Assembly: GCA_021323855.1 (NCBI GenBank)
Contig: JAJPKE010000015.1
Coordinates: 186,001 to 250,000, forward strand
Length of the DNA: 64,000 nucleotides
Source: Chloroflexota bacterium
GTDB taxonomy: Bacteria > Chloroflexota > Ktedonobacteria > Ktedonobacterales > JADMIN01
Direction of reading: 5' to 3'
The notes under the pieces were generated by a model. The model was not told the origin of the DNA, ran no database searches, and was given only the letters and a program-made list of their open reading frames with translations. Shown piece after piece: positions 32,443 to 42,852 of this stretch. A program made the translations under genes and the position numbers. Each line of letters opens with the position of its first letter. Positions within the stretch are counted from its first letter, which is position 1.

Positions 32443-35400
32443 ATGCGGGTGGATGTCACTCGGCAAGCGGGGGCAAGCAATAATCAGCGGCCCCAGCCAG
32501 CGCGCAGGGGAAAGGCGAAGGTTTCTCCAACCTGGCGTATGCGACGCGCCGGTTTCTTTTCATCTGTACGTCTCGCCATCATGCGGCTCACGCGCAGTTG
32601 GGAATTGTTGCTGGCGGTGGCTGTTGGCATGCTTGTCGCGGTGGTTCTCATCTGCACCGTGCCGCTCTACAATTCTCTCGTCGCCAATATTCAACTGCAA
32701 CGGGCCATCAATACTGACGATCCTACCATCCGCAATATCCAGCCGATTGTGCAGAACAATCAGATCAGCACAGGTCTGCGCGATCAAGACAACGCGGCGG
32801 TGCGGGCGCTGGCGCAACGCTACCTCAGCGGCGCGACCCTCGCCACCCCAACCTATTACCCCGTCTCCGCCAATATGCTCTTGCTTCAGGCGGGGGCGCA
32901 GGCGTATCTCCCTTCCGACCCAAAGACGCCGAATATCGTCTTCGAGGCATTCGACTATTCCGCCGCCGCGCCACATATGCACTTCATCTCAGGGACGACT
33001 CCCCAGGACACCAGCGCCAATCAGAAGCCACAGGTGGTGGTCACGCAGCAGATGGCGCAAGACTTCAATCTCAAGGTCGGTTCACCAATCAAGGGAACGG
33101 AGTTCGGCGACCATACTCATATCATCACGCTCACGGTTTCCGGTATCTGGGCGCCGAATGAAAATGATCCCTTCTGGAATGGCGAGACGTTTGCCCGCGC
33201 CACTTCCGGAACTGTCGTCTACAAGTTGCTCATCACCTCGAACACATTCTTCACACAGTTGAGTGTTTTCTCCTCGGTTGGCATGCACCAGAACTGGATT
33301 TATTATGCCAATCCCAACGCCATCAACATGAGCAACATCGGGCAGATTGCCACAAACATCGGTCAAATGCGTGCGCGCCTCAACGGTAACGTCGCCACGT
33401 TGCCGGGCGTCGGTGACGTGACGCTGCAAACGCATCTCGATAGCGTCATCAACGATATCCAGTCCCAACAATCATTGCTCACCTTGCCGCTCTATGTGAT
33501 CGTGGCGCAGATCGTTGGTCTGGCGCTGCTCTTCGTCGCGGCAATGGCTAGCCTGCTAATCGAGGGGCAAAACCAGGAAATCTCGACGCTGAAAAGCCGT
33601 GGCGCCAGCGGCATGCAGCTTTTGAGCACGTTTACCACGCAGGGCATCATCCTGGGCATCATCGCCGCGATTGCCGGGCCGTTCCTGGCGGCGGCGCTGG
33701 GGTTGGCGCTGGTTCACTGGTTCGTGCCTGCCTCTGTCATCAATGGCTCCGGCGTTGGCAGCAATTACTTCAGCCAGATCGCCAATCCAGGCGCAGCCAT
33801 CCTGCCGGCCATCGTCGGCGCACTGCTGGGCGCAGGTGCGGTCGCCTTTACTGCCTGGCAATCGGCGCGGATGGATGTGCTGGCTTTCCGGCGCGAGCAG
33901 GGGCGCGCCAGCCGGGTACCGTTCTGGAAACGCTATTACCTCGATGTCGTGCTGGCGGTGCTGTGTTTGGTCGGCTATCTCGAACTGGGGCAGTTTGGTG
34001 ACGCCAGCACCCGCGCGCAGATCGGTGGCAGCGCCAGCCCGCTGCTGCTGGTGACGCCTGCGCTGCTGCTACTGGCTGGCGCCCTGCTCGTCTTGCGCAT
34101 TTTCCCGCTGGGCGCGGCGCTGGGCGCGCGGGTCGCCGCGCGTGGCAAAGGGCTGACCTCGCTGCTCGCCTTCTCACAGGTGGAGCGCAACCCCTCGCGC
34201 TATAGCCGCATGACGCTGCTGCTGGTGCTGGCGGTTGGCCTGGGCCTCTTCGCGCTCACCTTCGACTCCTCGCTTGTCCAAAACGGCTATGATCGCGCAG
34301 CTTATACCGTCGGCTCGGATATTCGCTTTACCGCGATCACCAGCGGGGGCAATGGCTTGGGCACGCACGATACCGCGATTCTGATGCAACGCCTGCAAAA
34401 GCTACCTGGAGTGCTGAACATCACGCAGGCGTATCGCGGACAGGCCAGCACCACGGCGGACCTCGGTGGTGAGCAGGTAAACGTGCTGGGCATTGACCCG
34501 ACGACCTTCCAGCAGGCGGCTGGCGTCGTCTCCTGGCGCAACGATTACTCCAGCACGCCGCTCAGCACGCTGCTCTCCGAGATGAAGGCCAATGAGCAGG
34601 GCGGCAAGGCTGGCAGCACGGCGAATCCCATCTGGGCCATCGTCAGCACGCAATTCGCCACCCGCTATCATGTGAAGGTCGGCGATCAGTTTATCCTACA
34701 ACTCAACGATACGGCGCTGGGCGTCACGGCGTTCGTCGTCGGCGCGACCACCGATGAGTTCCCCACGCTCTATCCGCAGGATGAGCCGGGCGGGTTCATC
34801 GTGGCGGACTTGAACGATTACCTCAATGCCATCATCAGCAATGCGCCTCCAGGTGTTGCGCCGAGCATCTACAGCGCCAATGAGTTCTGGATGCGCACCA
34901 CGAATAATGCGGCGCAGCACGCGCAACTGATGAAGCAGTTGTCGCGCCCGGATATCATCCCGCAGTTCAACGCCGATACGCAGATTTTCAGCCTGGCGGA
35001 TCAGCTTAGCAGCATCGTAGCGAACCCCATCTCCGCTGGTATGCGCGGCCTCCTGCTGGTCGGCGCGGTGACGGCGGCGCTGCTGGCAATTCTGGGCAGT
35101 ATCGTGCAATCGCTGCTGGCGACACGGCAACGCGCCCGCCAATTCGCCGTCATGCGGACGGTTGGCATGTCTGGCAGGCAGCTCACCTCGCTGCTCTTGG
35201 GCGAGCAAGTCATCGTCTATCTCTTCGGGCTGATCGGTGGCACGTTGCTCGGATTGCTGCTTGCCACGGCGACTTTGCCGTTCTTACAATTCAGCGATAC
35301 GACGATCAACACCGCCAGACTGGGGGTTCCATCCTACACGCTCGTTTTCAACGGTCAGACGGCGCTGTATTTCTATGTGGCGCTGGTGGTAGCGTTCATT

Positions 35401-35475
35401 ATCGCGTTGCTCATCGCGGCGCGCTATGCAACTAGCATCGGTCTCGGCAAAGCCCTGCGCCTGGGTGAAGACTAG
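32443..35475 (+). CDS. ABC transporter permease, MacB/FtsX type
   Basis: 1010 residues, an unusually large permease with two FtsX units. The first membrane helix is at about 52-74 (LLLAVAVGMLVAVVLICTVPLYN), followed by a large external domain, three helices (about 348-480, e.g. LYVIVAQIVGLALLFVAAMASLL), two more around 505-565, another external domain, and a final three-helix FtsX unit (about 870-1005). MacB-type systems use ATP to drive envelope mechanical work or export rather than transmembrane import. It is followed 36 bp later by its ATPase. Confidence 0.92.
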   Translation: MRVDVTRQAGASNNQRPQPARRGKAKVSPTWRMRRAGFFSSVRLAIMRLTRSWELLLAVAVGMLVAVVLICTVPLYNSLVANIQLQRAINTDDPTIRNIQPIVQNNQISTGLRDQDNAAVRALAQRYLSGATLATPTYYPVSANMLLLQAGAQAYLPSDPKTPNIVFEAFDYSAAAPHMHFISGTTPQDTSANQKPQVVVTQQMAQDFNLKVGSPIKGTEFGDHTHIITLTVSGIWAPNENDPFWNGETFARATSGTVVYKLLITSNTFFTQLSVFSSVGMHQNWIYYANPNAINMSNIGQIATNIGQMRARLNGNVATLPGVGDVTLQTHLDSVINDIQSQQSLLTLPLYVIVAQIVGLALLFVAAMASLLIEGQNQEISTLKSRGASGMQLLSTFTTQGIILGIIAAIAGPFLAAALGLALVHWFVPASVINGSGVGSNYFSQIANPGAAILPAIVGALLGAGAVAFTAWQSARMDVLAFRREQGRASRVPFWKRYYLDVVLAVLCLVGYLELGQFGDASTRAQIGGSASPLLLVTPALLLLAGALLVLRIFPLGAALGARVAARGKGLTSLLAFSQVERNPSRYSRMTLLLVLAVGLGLFALTFDSSLVQNGYDRAAYTVGSDIRFTAITSGGNGLGTHDTAILMQRLQKLPGVLNITQAYRGQASTTADLGGEQVNVLGIDPTTFQQAAGVVSWRNDYSSTPLSTLLSEMKANEQGGKAGSTANPIWAIVSTQFATRYHVKVGDQFILQLNDTALGVTAFVVGATTDEFPTLYPQDEPGGFIVADLNDYLNAIISNAPPGVAPSIYSANEFWMRTTNNAAQHAQLMKQLSRPDIIPQFNADTQIFSLADQLSSIVANPISAGMRGLLLVGAVTAALLAILGSIVQSLLATRQRARQFAVMRTVGMSGRQLTSLLLGEQVIVYLFGLIGGTLLGLLLATATLPFLQFSDTTINTARLGVPSYTLVFNGQTALYFYVALVVAFIIALLIAARYATSIGLGKALRLGED

Positions 35476-35511
35476 GTGAAGATTAATCGTTAGAGAAGGG
35501 ATCGCGGCATC

Positions 35512-36396
35512 GTGGCAGAGATTCTCGTTGAGAGCCATAACCTGGTGAAAATCTACAAGGCAGCCGACCTCGAAGTTGTGGCGCTTCAAGGGTTGGACCT
35601 GCGGGTGCCGACCGGTGAGATGCTGGCGCTGGTAGGTCCATCCGGCGCGGGCAAAAGCACACTGCTCAACATCCTCGGCGGGCTGGATGAGCCAAGCGCC
35701 GGGCGCTGCGAAGTGGCCGGCGTTGATCTGACCCGTCTCACGGCAAAAGAGCGGTTGCTCTATCGCCGACGCATCGTTGGCCATGTGTGGCAACAGACGA
35801 GCCGTAACCTGCTGAGCGATCTGACCCTCCTCGATAATGTGATGGTGCCGATGGTGCTATCTGGATATCCCGCCAACAAGCGTCGTCGCCATGCGACTGA
35901 ACTGCTGGAACTGGTAGGGTTGGGGCCGCGCCTTCACCACAAGCCAGAGCGGCTCTCCGGCGGAGAACAGCAGCGTGGCGCGCTCGCCGTGGCCCTGGCG
36001 AACGATCCGCCGCTGCTGCTGGCAGATGAGCCAACCGGCGAACTGGATAGTGTGACGGCGCAGGATGTGCTGAACCTGCTGCGGCGGCTCAATCATGAGT
36101 TGGGGCTGACGACTATCGTTGTCACCCACGACCACATGGTGGCCGCCTCGATGGACCGCTCGGTCGCCATTCGTGATGGCCGCACCAGCACCGAAGTGCT
36201 GCATGCGGAGGAAGCGGAAGAGACCGTCATCATTGACAGTGTGGGCCGACTTCAGATTCCCAAGCAACTGCTGGAGTCGCTGGACTTCCAGGGCCGTGCG
36301 CGGGTCCACTTCGCCGACGATCACCTGGAACTCTGGCCGGCTGGTGGTAACGCCAACCTGAACGGCAATGCCAGGAATGATGGGCGTGGCGCGTAG
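35512..36396 (+). CDS. ABC transporter ATPase with C-terminal AbrB-like domain
   Basis: 294 residues. LolD/MacB-type ATPase: Walker A GPSGAGKST, Q-loop near VWQQTSRNLLSDLTLLDNV, signature LSGGEQQRGALAVALA, Walker B LLLADEPTGELD and switch TIVVTHD. Residues about 235-280 (VIIDSVGRLQIPKQLLESLDFQGRARVHFADDHLEL) look like a SpoVT/AbrB swapped-hairpin module, normally a DNA-binding or dimerisation fold and unusual on an ABC ATPase. The start is GTG 35512. It energises the permease upstream. Confidence 0.92.
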   Translation: MAEILVESHNLVKIYKAADLEVVALQGLDLRVPTGEMLALVGPSGAGKSTLLNILGGLDEPSAGRCEVAGVDLTRLTAKERLLYRRRIVGHVWQQTSRNLLSDLTLLDNVMVPMVLSGYPANKRRRHATELLELVGLGPRLHHKPERLSGGEQQRGALAVALANDPPLLLADEPTGELDSVTAQDVLNLLRRLNHELGLTTIVVTHDHMVAASMDRSVAIRDGRTSTEVLHAEEAEETVIIDSVGRLQIPKQLLESLDFQGRARVHFADDHLELWPAGGNANLNGNARNDGRGA

Positions 36397-36398
36397 GT

Positions 36399-36442
36399 CC
36401 TCACCCCCAGCCCCGCTCCGCGCGAGGAGAGAGGCTGGGGCC
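36399..36442. repeat. GC-rich dispersed palindrome, copy 3
   Basis: cctcacccccagccccgctcc...gaggagagaggctgggg, starting 3 bp after the ATPase stop codon. Same family as 15339; may act as transcript end. Confidence 0.75.
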
Positions 36443-36630
36443 ACGCGCGCCGTTGACAAGGATTGTGCAGCGCGCGCACAATGTGCCCAATGATATGACC
36501 GATGGCCCGTATATGCCTCATGCCTCCACGTGAGCGCGCATTGCTGGGCCAGTTCCTCACCAAGTGCTGACGAAGCCGCTGGCGCAGTGGCGCGTGGCGG
36601 CCCCTCATCGCGTGAAAGGCAGGTCGTCTT

Positions 36631-38397
36631 ATGGCGGATTTGGCGGATATGAGAACGGCGCAGGGACAGCAGGAACTCCGGCAGGTAGATCGTAGCAGCG
36701 TTACGTGGAGCTATACCAGCGGTACCAGCGATACGCCGTTGCTTGGCATGACCATCGGCGATGCGCTCGACCGCACGGCGGCGCGCTTCCCAGAGCGCGA
36801 GGCGCTGATTGTGCTGCATCAGGGATTGCGCTACACCTGGGCCACGCTGCGCGATGAGGTGGACCGCTGCGCGCGCGGGCTGATGGCGCTGGGCATTCGC
36901 AAAGGTGACCGCGTGGGCATCTGGTCGCCGAACCGCGCAGAATGGACGATTACACAGTTTGCCACAGCCAAAATTGGCGCAATCCTCGTCAATATCAACC
37001 CCGCCTATCGCCTGCATGAGCTAGAATACGCGCTGAATCAGTCCGGCTGCGTGATGCTCGTCACCGCACCCAACTTCCGCACGACGAGCTATCTCGACAT
37101 GCTGCAAACGCTCTGCCCAGAACTGGAACGCTGCGCCCCTGGCCAACTTGATGCGCACAAAGCGCCGAGCCTGCGCCATGTAGTACGCCTGGGCGACGAG
37201 CGCACGCCGGGGATGTGGGTCTGGGGTGAGGTGCTGGAACGCGCCAAAGAGGTTTCGCCGGATGATCTGGCGGCGCGCCAGGCGCAACAAGAGTTCGACG
37301 ATCCGGTCAACATCCAGTATACGAGCGGCACCACTGGCAACCCGAAGGGCGCGACGCTGAGCCATCACAACATCCTCAACAACGGCTATTTCGTGGCGCG
37401 GCTGCAAGGCTTCACCGAAGCAGACCGGCTCTGCGTTCCCGTCCCGCTGTACCATTGCTTTGGCTGTGCCATGGCGAATCTTGGCTGCCTGACCCACGGC
37501 GCGGCGCTGATCTACCCATCCGAAGCCTTCGAGGCGCAGGCGGTGCTGGAAGCCATCCAGTCGGAACGTTGCACCGCGCTCTACGGTGTTCCTACGATGT
37601 TCATTGGCGAGCTGGCGCATCCAGATTTCAGCAGCTATGACCTCTCGACGCTGCGCACCGGCGTAATGGCTGGCTCGCCCTGTCCGGTGGAGGTGATGAA
37701 GCAGGTGATCGAGCGTATGAACATGCGCGAGGTGGAAATCTGCTATGGCATGACCGAGACCAGCCCGGTTTCCTTCCAGAGCCACCTGGATGATGCGCTG
37801 GAACGCCGCGTCTCCACCGTCGGGCAGATTCATCCGCATGTCGAGGTGAAGATCATTGACCCCACTACCGGGCAGGTGGTGCCGGCCAATACTCCTGGCG
37901 AACTGCTGACGCGCGGCTACTCGGTGATGCTCGGCTACTGGAACAACGAGGAGGCCACCCGCGCCGCTATTGACCAGGCGCGCTGGATGCACACCGGCGA
38001 TCTGGCAACGATGGACGAGCAGGGCTACGTCAACATCGTCGGGCGGCTGAAAGATATGGTCATTCGCGGCGGCGAAAATATTTATCCGCGCGAAATCGAG
38101 GAGTTCCTTTACACCAATCCGAAAGTGGTGGATGTGCAGGTCATCGGCGTGCCGGACCTCAAATATGGCGAAGAGTTGATGGCGTGGGTCAAGCTGAAAG
38201 ACGGCGAAACGGCGACGCCTGATGAGATGCAGGCGTTCTGTCGCGGCCAGATCGCCACGTTCAAGATTCCACGCTACTGGAAGTTTGTAGATAGCTTCCC
38301 GATGACCGTCACCGGCAAGATTCAGAAATATCTGATGCGCCAGGAATCCATCCGCGAGCTAGGGCTGGAAGACGCCGCAAAGATGCAGACGGCGTGA
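36631..38397 (+). CDS. AMP-binding acyl-CoA synthetase (FadD-like)
   Basis: 588 residues, activating a fatty or other carboxylic acid to its CoA thioester via an acyl-adenylate. Motifs: [20 protein letters not shown] (P-loop), [54 protein letters not shown], and the catalytic Lys in [11 protein letters not shown]. Overall it matches medium/long-chain acyl-CoA synthetases. The substrate chain length cannot be read off. Start ATG 36631 with aaaggcagg upstream. Confidence 0.94.
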   Translation: MADLADMRTAQGQQELRQVDRSSVTWSYTSGTSDTPLLGMTIGDALDRTAARFPEREALIVLHQGLRYTWATLRDEVDRCARGLMALGIRKGDRVGIWSPNRAEWTITQFATAKIGAILVNINPAYRLHELEYALNQSGCVMLVTAPNFRTTSYLDMLQTLCPELERCAPGQLDAHKAPSLRHVVRLGDERTPGMWVWGEVLERAKEVSPDDLAARQAQQEFDDPVNIQYTSGTTGNPKGATLSHHNILNNGYFVARLQGFTEADRLCVPVPLYHCFGCAMANLGCLTHGAALIYPSEAFEAQAVLEAIQSERCTALYGVPTMFIGELAHPDFSSYDLSTLRTGVMAGSPCPVEVMKQVIERMNMREVEICYGMTETSPVSFQSHLDDALERRVSTVGQIHPHVEVKIIDPTTGQVVPANTPGELLTRGYSVMLGYWNNEEATRAAIDQARWMHTGDLATMDEQGYVNIVGRLKDMVIRGGENIYPREIEEFLYTNPKVVDVQVIGVPDLKYGEELMAWVKLKDGETATPDEMQAFCRGQIATFKIPRYWKFVDSFPMTVTGKIQKYLMRQESIRELGLEDAAKMQTA

Positions 38398-38453
38398 TGA
38401 GCATGTCGTAGCGTGACCGGCGTGCGAGCCGGCGACTAAGAACCGCGCCCGAT

Positions 38454-38490
38454 CTCCCCTCTCCTCGTGGGAGAGGGGCGGGGGTGAGGT
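38454..38490. repeat. GC-rich dispersed palindrome, copy 4
   Basis: ctcccctctcctcgtgggagaggggcgggggtgagg element between the convergent acyl-CoA synthetase and PIG-L genes; it reaches the PIG-L stop. Probably works as a bidirectional terminator. Confidence 0.75.
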
Positions 38491-38491
38491 C

Positions 38492-39340
38492 TTACAATCC
38501 GGCGAACACGTCGTCTTCGGGTGTGGGATAATCGCGGTCTGAAGTTGGCGCGGGAACCAGTTGCAGCGTTTCGCGGCCCATGAACTGGCGCAGTTGCTCA
38601 GGCGTGGCCTGCGCCCAGGGGCTATCTTTGGGCATCTGCGTGGCATGGGCCATCAGCGCGCGCCGCTTCTTCTCAAACTCCTCGTCGCTCAGCGTGATGA
38701 TGGTCGTAATCAGCTCATCTGGCGTGCCCATCTCCTCGACGGGAATCGTTGCCGCGTTGCCACCGGGGATAAAGTCCTCGCCTCTGGCCTGCGCCTCCTG
38801 GCGCATCTGTAGCAGGCGGCTGCGGGGCATCGCGCCGAAATAGACCTTGCGTACCCGATGTGACGCCAGTCCTTCGCTGATCTGGTGAGGATAGCGAGAA
38901 CTATCGGCTGCCGCCTCGATGGCCGCCAGCGTCAGCCGGTGGATCGCCATGTGGTCATAGTGGCCGTAGCCGCCATTGGCCGCAAACGTCACCACGACAT
39001 CGGGGCGAAAGCGCCGGATATGACGCACGATGCGTTCGGTCGCCTCTTCAGGGTCCGCCTCGCGCAGATGGCCGTCTCTGTAGCCCAGGAACGACACATC
39101 GGTCACGCCGACGGCGGCGCAGGCGTTGCGTAGCTCCTGCTCGCGCACCTCGCCCAGATTCTCAGGCGTCGCCAGCGCGGGATCGGCAATTTCGCCCTCC
39201 TCGCCGCGTGTCGCGCAGACAATCGCCACCGGATGCCCTGCCGCCGTCGCGCGGGCCATCGTGCCCGCCTGCCCGAACGCCTCATCATCTGGATGCGCCC
39301 AAATGCCCATCATGCTTGGCTTCGTTGCTATATCGCTCAT
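38492..39340 (-). CDS. PIG-L/LmbE family deacetylase
   Basis: 282 residues. Zinc-dependent N-acetylglucosaminyl deacetylase fold: WAHPDDEAFGQAG (AHPDDE metal motif), ATRGEEGE and GYGHYDHMAIHRLT (second His pair). Actinobacterial relatives (MshB, Mca) act in mycothiol metabolism and others deacetylate GlcNAc lipids; the substrate here is open. ATG 39340 was chosen for gtggag upstream. Only 14 bp separate it from lon, so they are likely co-transcribed. Confidence 0.92.
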   Translation of the reverse strand: MSDIATKPSMMGIWAHPDDEAFGQAGTMARATAAGHPVAIVCATRGEEGEIADPALATPENLGEVREQELRNACAAVGVTDVSFLGYRDGHLREADPEEATERIVRHIRRFRPDVVVTFAANGGYGHYDHMAIHRLTLAAIEAAADSSRYPHQISEGLASHRVRKVYFGAMPRSRLLQMRQEAQARGEDFIPGGNAATIPVEEMGTPDELITTIITLSDEEFEKKRRALMAHATQMPKDSPWAQATPEQLRQFMGRETLQLVPAPTSDRDYPTPEDDVFAGL

Positions 39341-39354
39341 ATACTCCACTTCTT

Positions 39355-42330
39355 TTAGGCATTGCCGCCGCTCGCCACCCAGCCGGCGGCGGGGATATCG
39401 CGTTCGGGCGTGGGACCGCGCTGCACCGAGCGGAACTGATAGCCGCCTTCCAGCGCGTTTGACAACACTTCGCGGGCGTCGTCCACTGGAATGAAGGTCA
39501 TCTGCTCATGCAGCTCTTTGGGCAAATCTTCCAGGTCCGGCTCGTTGCGCTTGGGCAGGATGATCGTCGTGATGCCCGCGCGATGCGCCGCCAGCACCTT
39601 CTCCTTCAGCCCGCCAATCGGTAGCACCTTGCCGCGCAGGCTGATCTCGCCAGTCATCGCGACATCCGAGCGCACGCGGCGGCCCAGCGCCAGCGAGACT
39701 ATCGCCGTCATCATCGTCACGCCAGCCGAGGGACCGTCTTTGGGGATGGAGCCAGCAGGCACATGGATATGCAGGCTGTTATCCTCGAAGACGCGCGGGT
39801 CTATGCCCAGCACCACCGCGTTCGAGCGCACATAGGAGAGCGCCGTCATGGCGGACTCTTTCATGACATCGCCAAGCTGTCCCGTCAGCGTTAACTGCGA
39901 TTCGCGGCTGCGCATCATCGCAGCCTCCACGAAGATGATATCGCCGCCCACCGCCGTCCAGACCAGACCCGTCACCACGCCGGGGCGATCAATACGTTCG
40001 GCAGCCTCCGCAAAGAAACGCTGGCGGCCCAGCAGTTCATGTACCATCTCCGGCGTCACCACGACCGGCCCGGTTTGGCCTTCGGCCATGCGCTTCGCCA
40101 CTTTGCGGCAGATCGAGCCAATTTCGCGCTCCAGGTTGCGCACGCCGGCTTCGCGGGTGTAATCGCGAATAATCACCAGCACGGCGTCGTCGCCAATGGT
40201 GATTTCTTCTGGTATCAGCGCATTGGCGGCAATCTGCTTGGGCAGCAGGTAGCGGCGCGCGATGTGCAGCTTCTCTTCCTCGGTATAGCCCGCCAGTTCG
40301 AGTATCTCCATGCGGTCGCGTAGCGGCGCCGGTATCGGATCCAGCGCATTGGCCGTCGCAATAAACATCACTTTGGAGAGGTCGAACGCCAGGTCAAGAT
40401 AATTGTCGCGGAACGAGTGATTCTGCTCCGGGTCCAGCACTTCCAAGAGCGCGGAAGACGGGTCGCCGCGCCAATCCGAGGCCACCTTATCCACCTCGTC
40501 CAGCATGAAGACGGGATCGTTGGCGCCTGCGCGGCGAATGGATTGCAGGATGCGCCCCGGCAGCGCGCCAATATACGTGCGCCGGTGGCCGCGAATCTCC
40601 GCCTCATCATGAATGCCGCCGAGCGACATGCGCACGAACTCGCGCCCCAGCGCCCGCGCGATGGATTGCCCCAGCGAGGTCTTGCCAACGCCCGGAGGGC
40701 CGACAAAACAGAGAATCGGCTCACGATTCAGCGCGGCTTTAGTTGGTGTTGGGCGCGCGCCATCGCTGAGTGCGTTGGTTGTGGCAGATTCCACGTTGCT
40801 CTGGCGCTCCTCTTTGAGCCTGCGCACCGCCAGGTATTCAAGGATGCGATCTTTGATCTTTTCCAGGTCATAGTGGTCTTCGTCGAGCACCTGGCGCGCG
40901 TAGGAGACATCAATCTTCTTGCCGGTACTCTTATCCCACGGTAGCGCCACCAGCGTATCGAGATAGCTGCGAATGACGCCATATTCGGGTGACATCGCCG
41001 GCAGCTTTTCGAGGCGCGATAGCTCGCGCTGCGCCTCTTTGAGCGCCTCCTCCGGCATGTGCGCTTCTTCGATCTTCTCGCGCAGCGAATTGACCGTTGC
41101 AATCTCGTCGCTCTCCTCGCCAAGCTCTTCCTGAATGGCTTTGAGCTGCTCGCGTAGATAATATTCGCGCTGCGCTTTGGTCATCTCCTCCTGCGCCTGG
41201 GCCTGAATCTTCTTGCCCAGTTCCAGCAACTCTAGCTCACGCGCTAGGAACACCGTCACCTTTTCCAGCTTCCCGCGCATCGAGTCCATTTCTAATAGCT
41301 GCTGGCGCAGCGCCAGGTCCATCTGCACATTGCTGGCGATGAAATAGACCACCTGGCGGGCATCTTCCAGGTTCATTGCCGCCAGCGCCAGATGATCGGG
41401 TAGATATTGCACGAGGCTCACCAGCCGCTGAAACTGGTCTATCACCGTGCGTTTGAGCGCCTCAATGGCGATATCGTCTGGGATGGCTTCCGGTGATAGA
41501 TGGCAGCGCGCCTTCAGGAACGGCTGCTCAGTGGTGTACTCATCCACTTCGATGCGCTCGATGCCCTGCACGATAATTTGAATCGTGCCGTCGGGAATCC
41601 GCAGCAGGCGCACGATGCGTGCGACCGTCCCGACGCGGAAGCAATCATCGGGACCGGCGACCTCGACATCCGAGTCTTTCTGAGCGATGAGGCCGATGAG
41701 CCGCGAACCGCCAGCGCGCATCACGTCGTCAATCAACTGGATCGAGCGTTCCTTGCCGACGCCCAGCGGCGAGACGGCGGAAGGATAGACGACGGTATCT
41801 TTCAGGGGCAGAATTGCCAATTCGTCCGGTAGCTCAATCTGCTCTTCTTCTGGCGTCTCCGCCTCACCGTCATGCCCGCCAAAGAGAACCGAAGCTGGCA
41901 TACTCACTGGGAAAATCCCCGATATACCGGGTTCGATTTGCTCATCATCTTCGGCAGGTTCCTCAGAAGAGCCGGTAGGTGTCTTCGAGACGATCTCCTG
42001 CCTGCTGGGTGTCTCATCAGGCTGCTGCTCAGGATGTTCATCGTTCTTTTCGCCGCCTGGCTCTGGCGCTGGCTCGTGCTGATCTTCTGCTATGATGGGT
42101 GCCGGGCGGTCCGCGTCGGTAGATTCGCTGGCAGGTGAATCCTGTGAATTCTGCGCGGCGGGAGTCAGTGTTGGCACGACTGCCGGCTGCTCACCTGCCG
42201 CAGATGGCTCAGTATTCGCAGTATTTTCTGCCGGCTGCTGTTGTGTGTCATCCATCGGTGTTTCCTGAGTTTCCGCTATATCTTGGGAATCATTCACAGC
42301 GTTGTCTTCAAATGGGCGATCATCAAACAT
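39355..42330 (-). CDS. lon: ATP-dependent protease Lon with long acidic N-terminal extension
   Basis: 991 residues versus about 780-820 for most Lon proteins. From about residue 165 the order is normal: substrate-binding LAN domain (LPDELAILPLKDTVVYPSAVSPL), coiled coil, AAA+ module (GPPGVGKTSLGQSIARAL, Walker B PVFMLDEVDK) and serine/lysine protease domain (DGPSAGVTM and LPIGGLKEKVLAAHRAGI). The first 150 residues are an Asp/Glu/Pro/Gln-rich disordered tail. ATG 42330 has gaggag upstream. Lon degrades misfolded and regulatory proteins. Confidence 0.96.
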   Translation of the reverse strand: MFDDRPFEDNAVNDSQDIAETQETPMDDTQQQPAENTANTEPSAAGEQPAVVPTLTPAAQNSQDSPASESTDADRPAPIIAEDQHEPAPEPGGEKNDEHPEQQPDETPSRQEIVSKTPTGSSEEPAEDDEQIEPGISGIFPVSMPASVLFGGHDGEAETPEEEQIELPDELAILPLKDTVVYPSAVSPLGVGKERSIQLIDDVMRAGGSRLIGLIAQKDSDVEVAGPDDCFRVGTVARIVRLLRIPDGTIQIIVQGIERIEVDEYTTEQPFLKARCHLSPEAIPDDIAIEALKRTVIDQFQRLVSLVQYLPDHLALAAMNLEDARQVVYFIASNVQMDLALRQQLLEMDSMRGKLEKVTVFLARELELLELGKKIQAQAQEEMTKAQREYYLREQLKAIQEELGEESDEIATVNSLREKIEEAHMPEEALKEAQRELSRLEKLPAMSPEYGVIRSYLDTLVALPWDKSTGKKIDVSYARQVLDEDHYDLEKIKDRILEYLAVRRLKEERQSNVESATTNALSDGARPTPTKAALNREPILCFVGPPGVGKTSLGQSIARALGREFVRMSLGGIHDEAEIRGHRRTYIGALPGRILQSIRRAGANDPVFMLDEVDKVASDWRGDPSSALLEVLDPEQNHSFRDNYLDLAFDLSKVMFIATANALDPIPAPLRDRMEILELAGYTEEEKLHIARRYLLPKQIAANALIPEEITIGDDAVLVIIRDYTREAGVRNLEREIGSICRKVAKRMAEGQTGPVVVTPEMVHELLGRQRFFAEAAERIDRPGVVTGLVWTAVGGDIIFVEAAMMRSRESQLTLTGQLGDVMKESAMTALSYVRSNAVVLGIDPRVFEDNSLHIHVPAGSIPKDGPSAGVTMMTAIVSLALGRRVRSDVAMTGEISLRGKVLPIGGLKEKVLAAHRAGITTIILPKRNEPDLEDLPKELHEQMTFIPVDDAREVLSNALEGGYQFRSVQRGPTPERDIPAAGWVASGGNA

Positions 42331-42852
42331 TATGCAAAGCTCCTCACCGGAGTATCGTCAAAATCAGGTGGCGCTCAAGGACAATCCATGAGGCCCCGGC
42401 AACACAAAAACTGAACGACTGGCGCTCAAGAGCGATGGCTGGCGAGAGTTGGTAATGGTATGATGCCGATACCATACACGTGTTATAGGTACGGTACGCA
42501 ACGCTCGCCAACAAGCGCGATATCGCCTAAGCGTAACAGATACTATGCCATATTGTGGCTAACTCCTGCCAATGATGCGCAAACGTGCGGTAAGAGTGAA
42601 TTGGCGCACGCCAGGGCAGAACGCACCAGATGGGTTGGCTCACTATGCAATGAACAACGTCTCAGCTACAATACGTATGGCCAAACAGCAGGTAACGCGC
42701 CGGTTTACGCTGGGAGCATGTGGAGCAAGTGCGCTGATGGTTCGATCCGCTGCGGTTTCACTCGTATCTCTTTCTCTGGTACCTGCTGTGCCCGCGCAGA
42801 AGAAGTGATACTCATTCCGTCACCAATTCAGCATAAAGGATAAGGATAGAGC
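42331..42852. other. Intergenic region upstream of lon and the PNN-repeat gene
   Basis: About 520 bp between divergent genes. It includes inverted elements around 42450-42500 (ggtatgatgccgatacc, ggtacggtacg). A possible reading frame at 42460-42843 lacks a ribosome site or protein-like composition, so it is not called. Promoters of both genes should lie here. Confidence 0.45.

Noticed and set aside
42460..42843. 127-codon frame upstream of the PNN-repeat gene
   Set aside because: No ribosome site, Cys/Arg/Ser-rich composition and overlap with the expected divergent promoter region.
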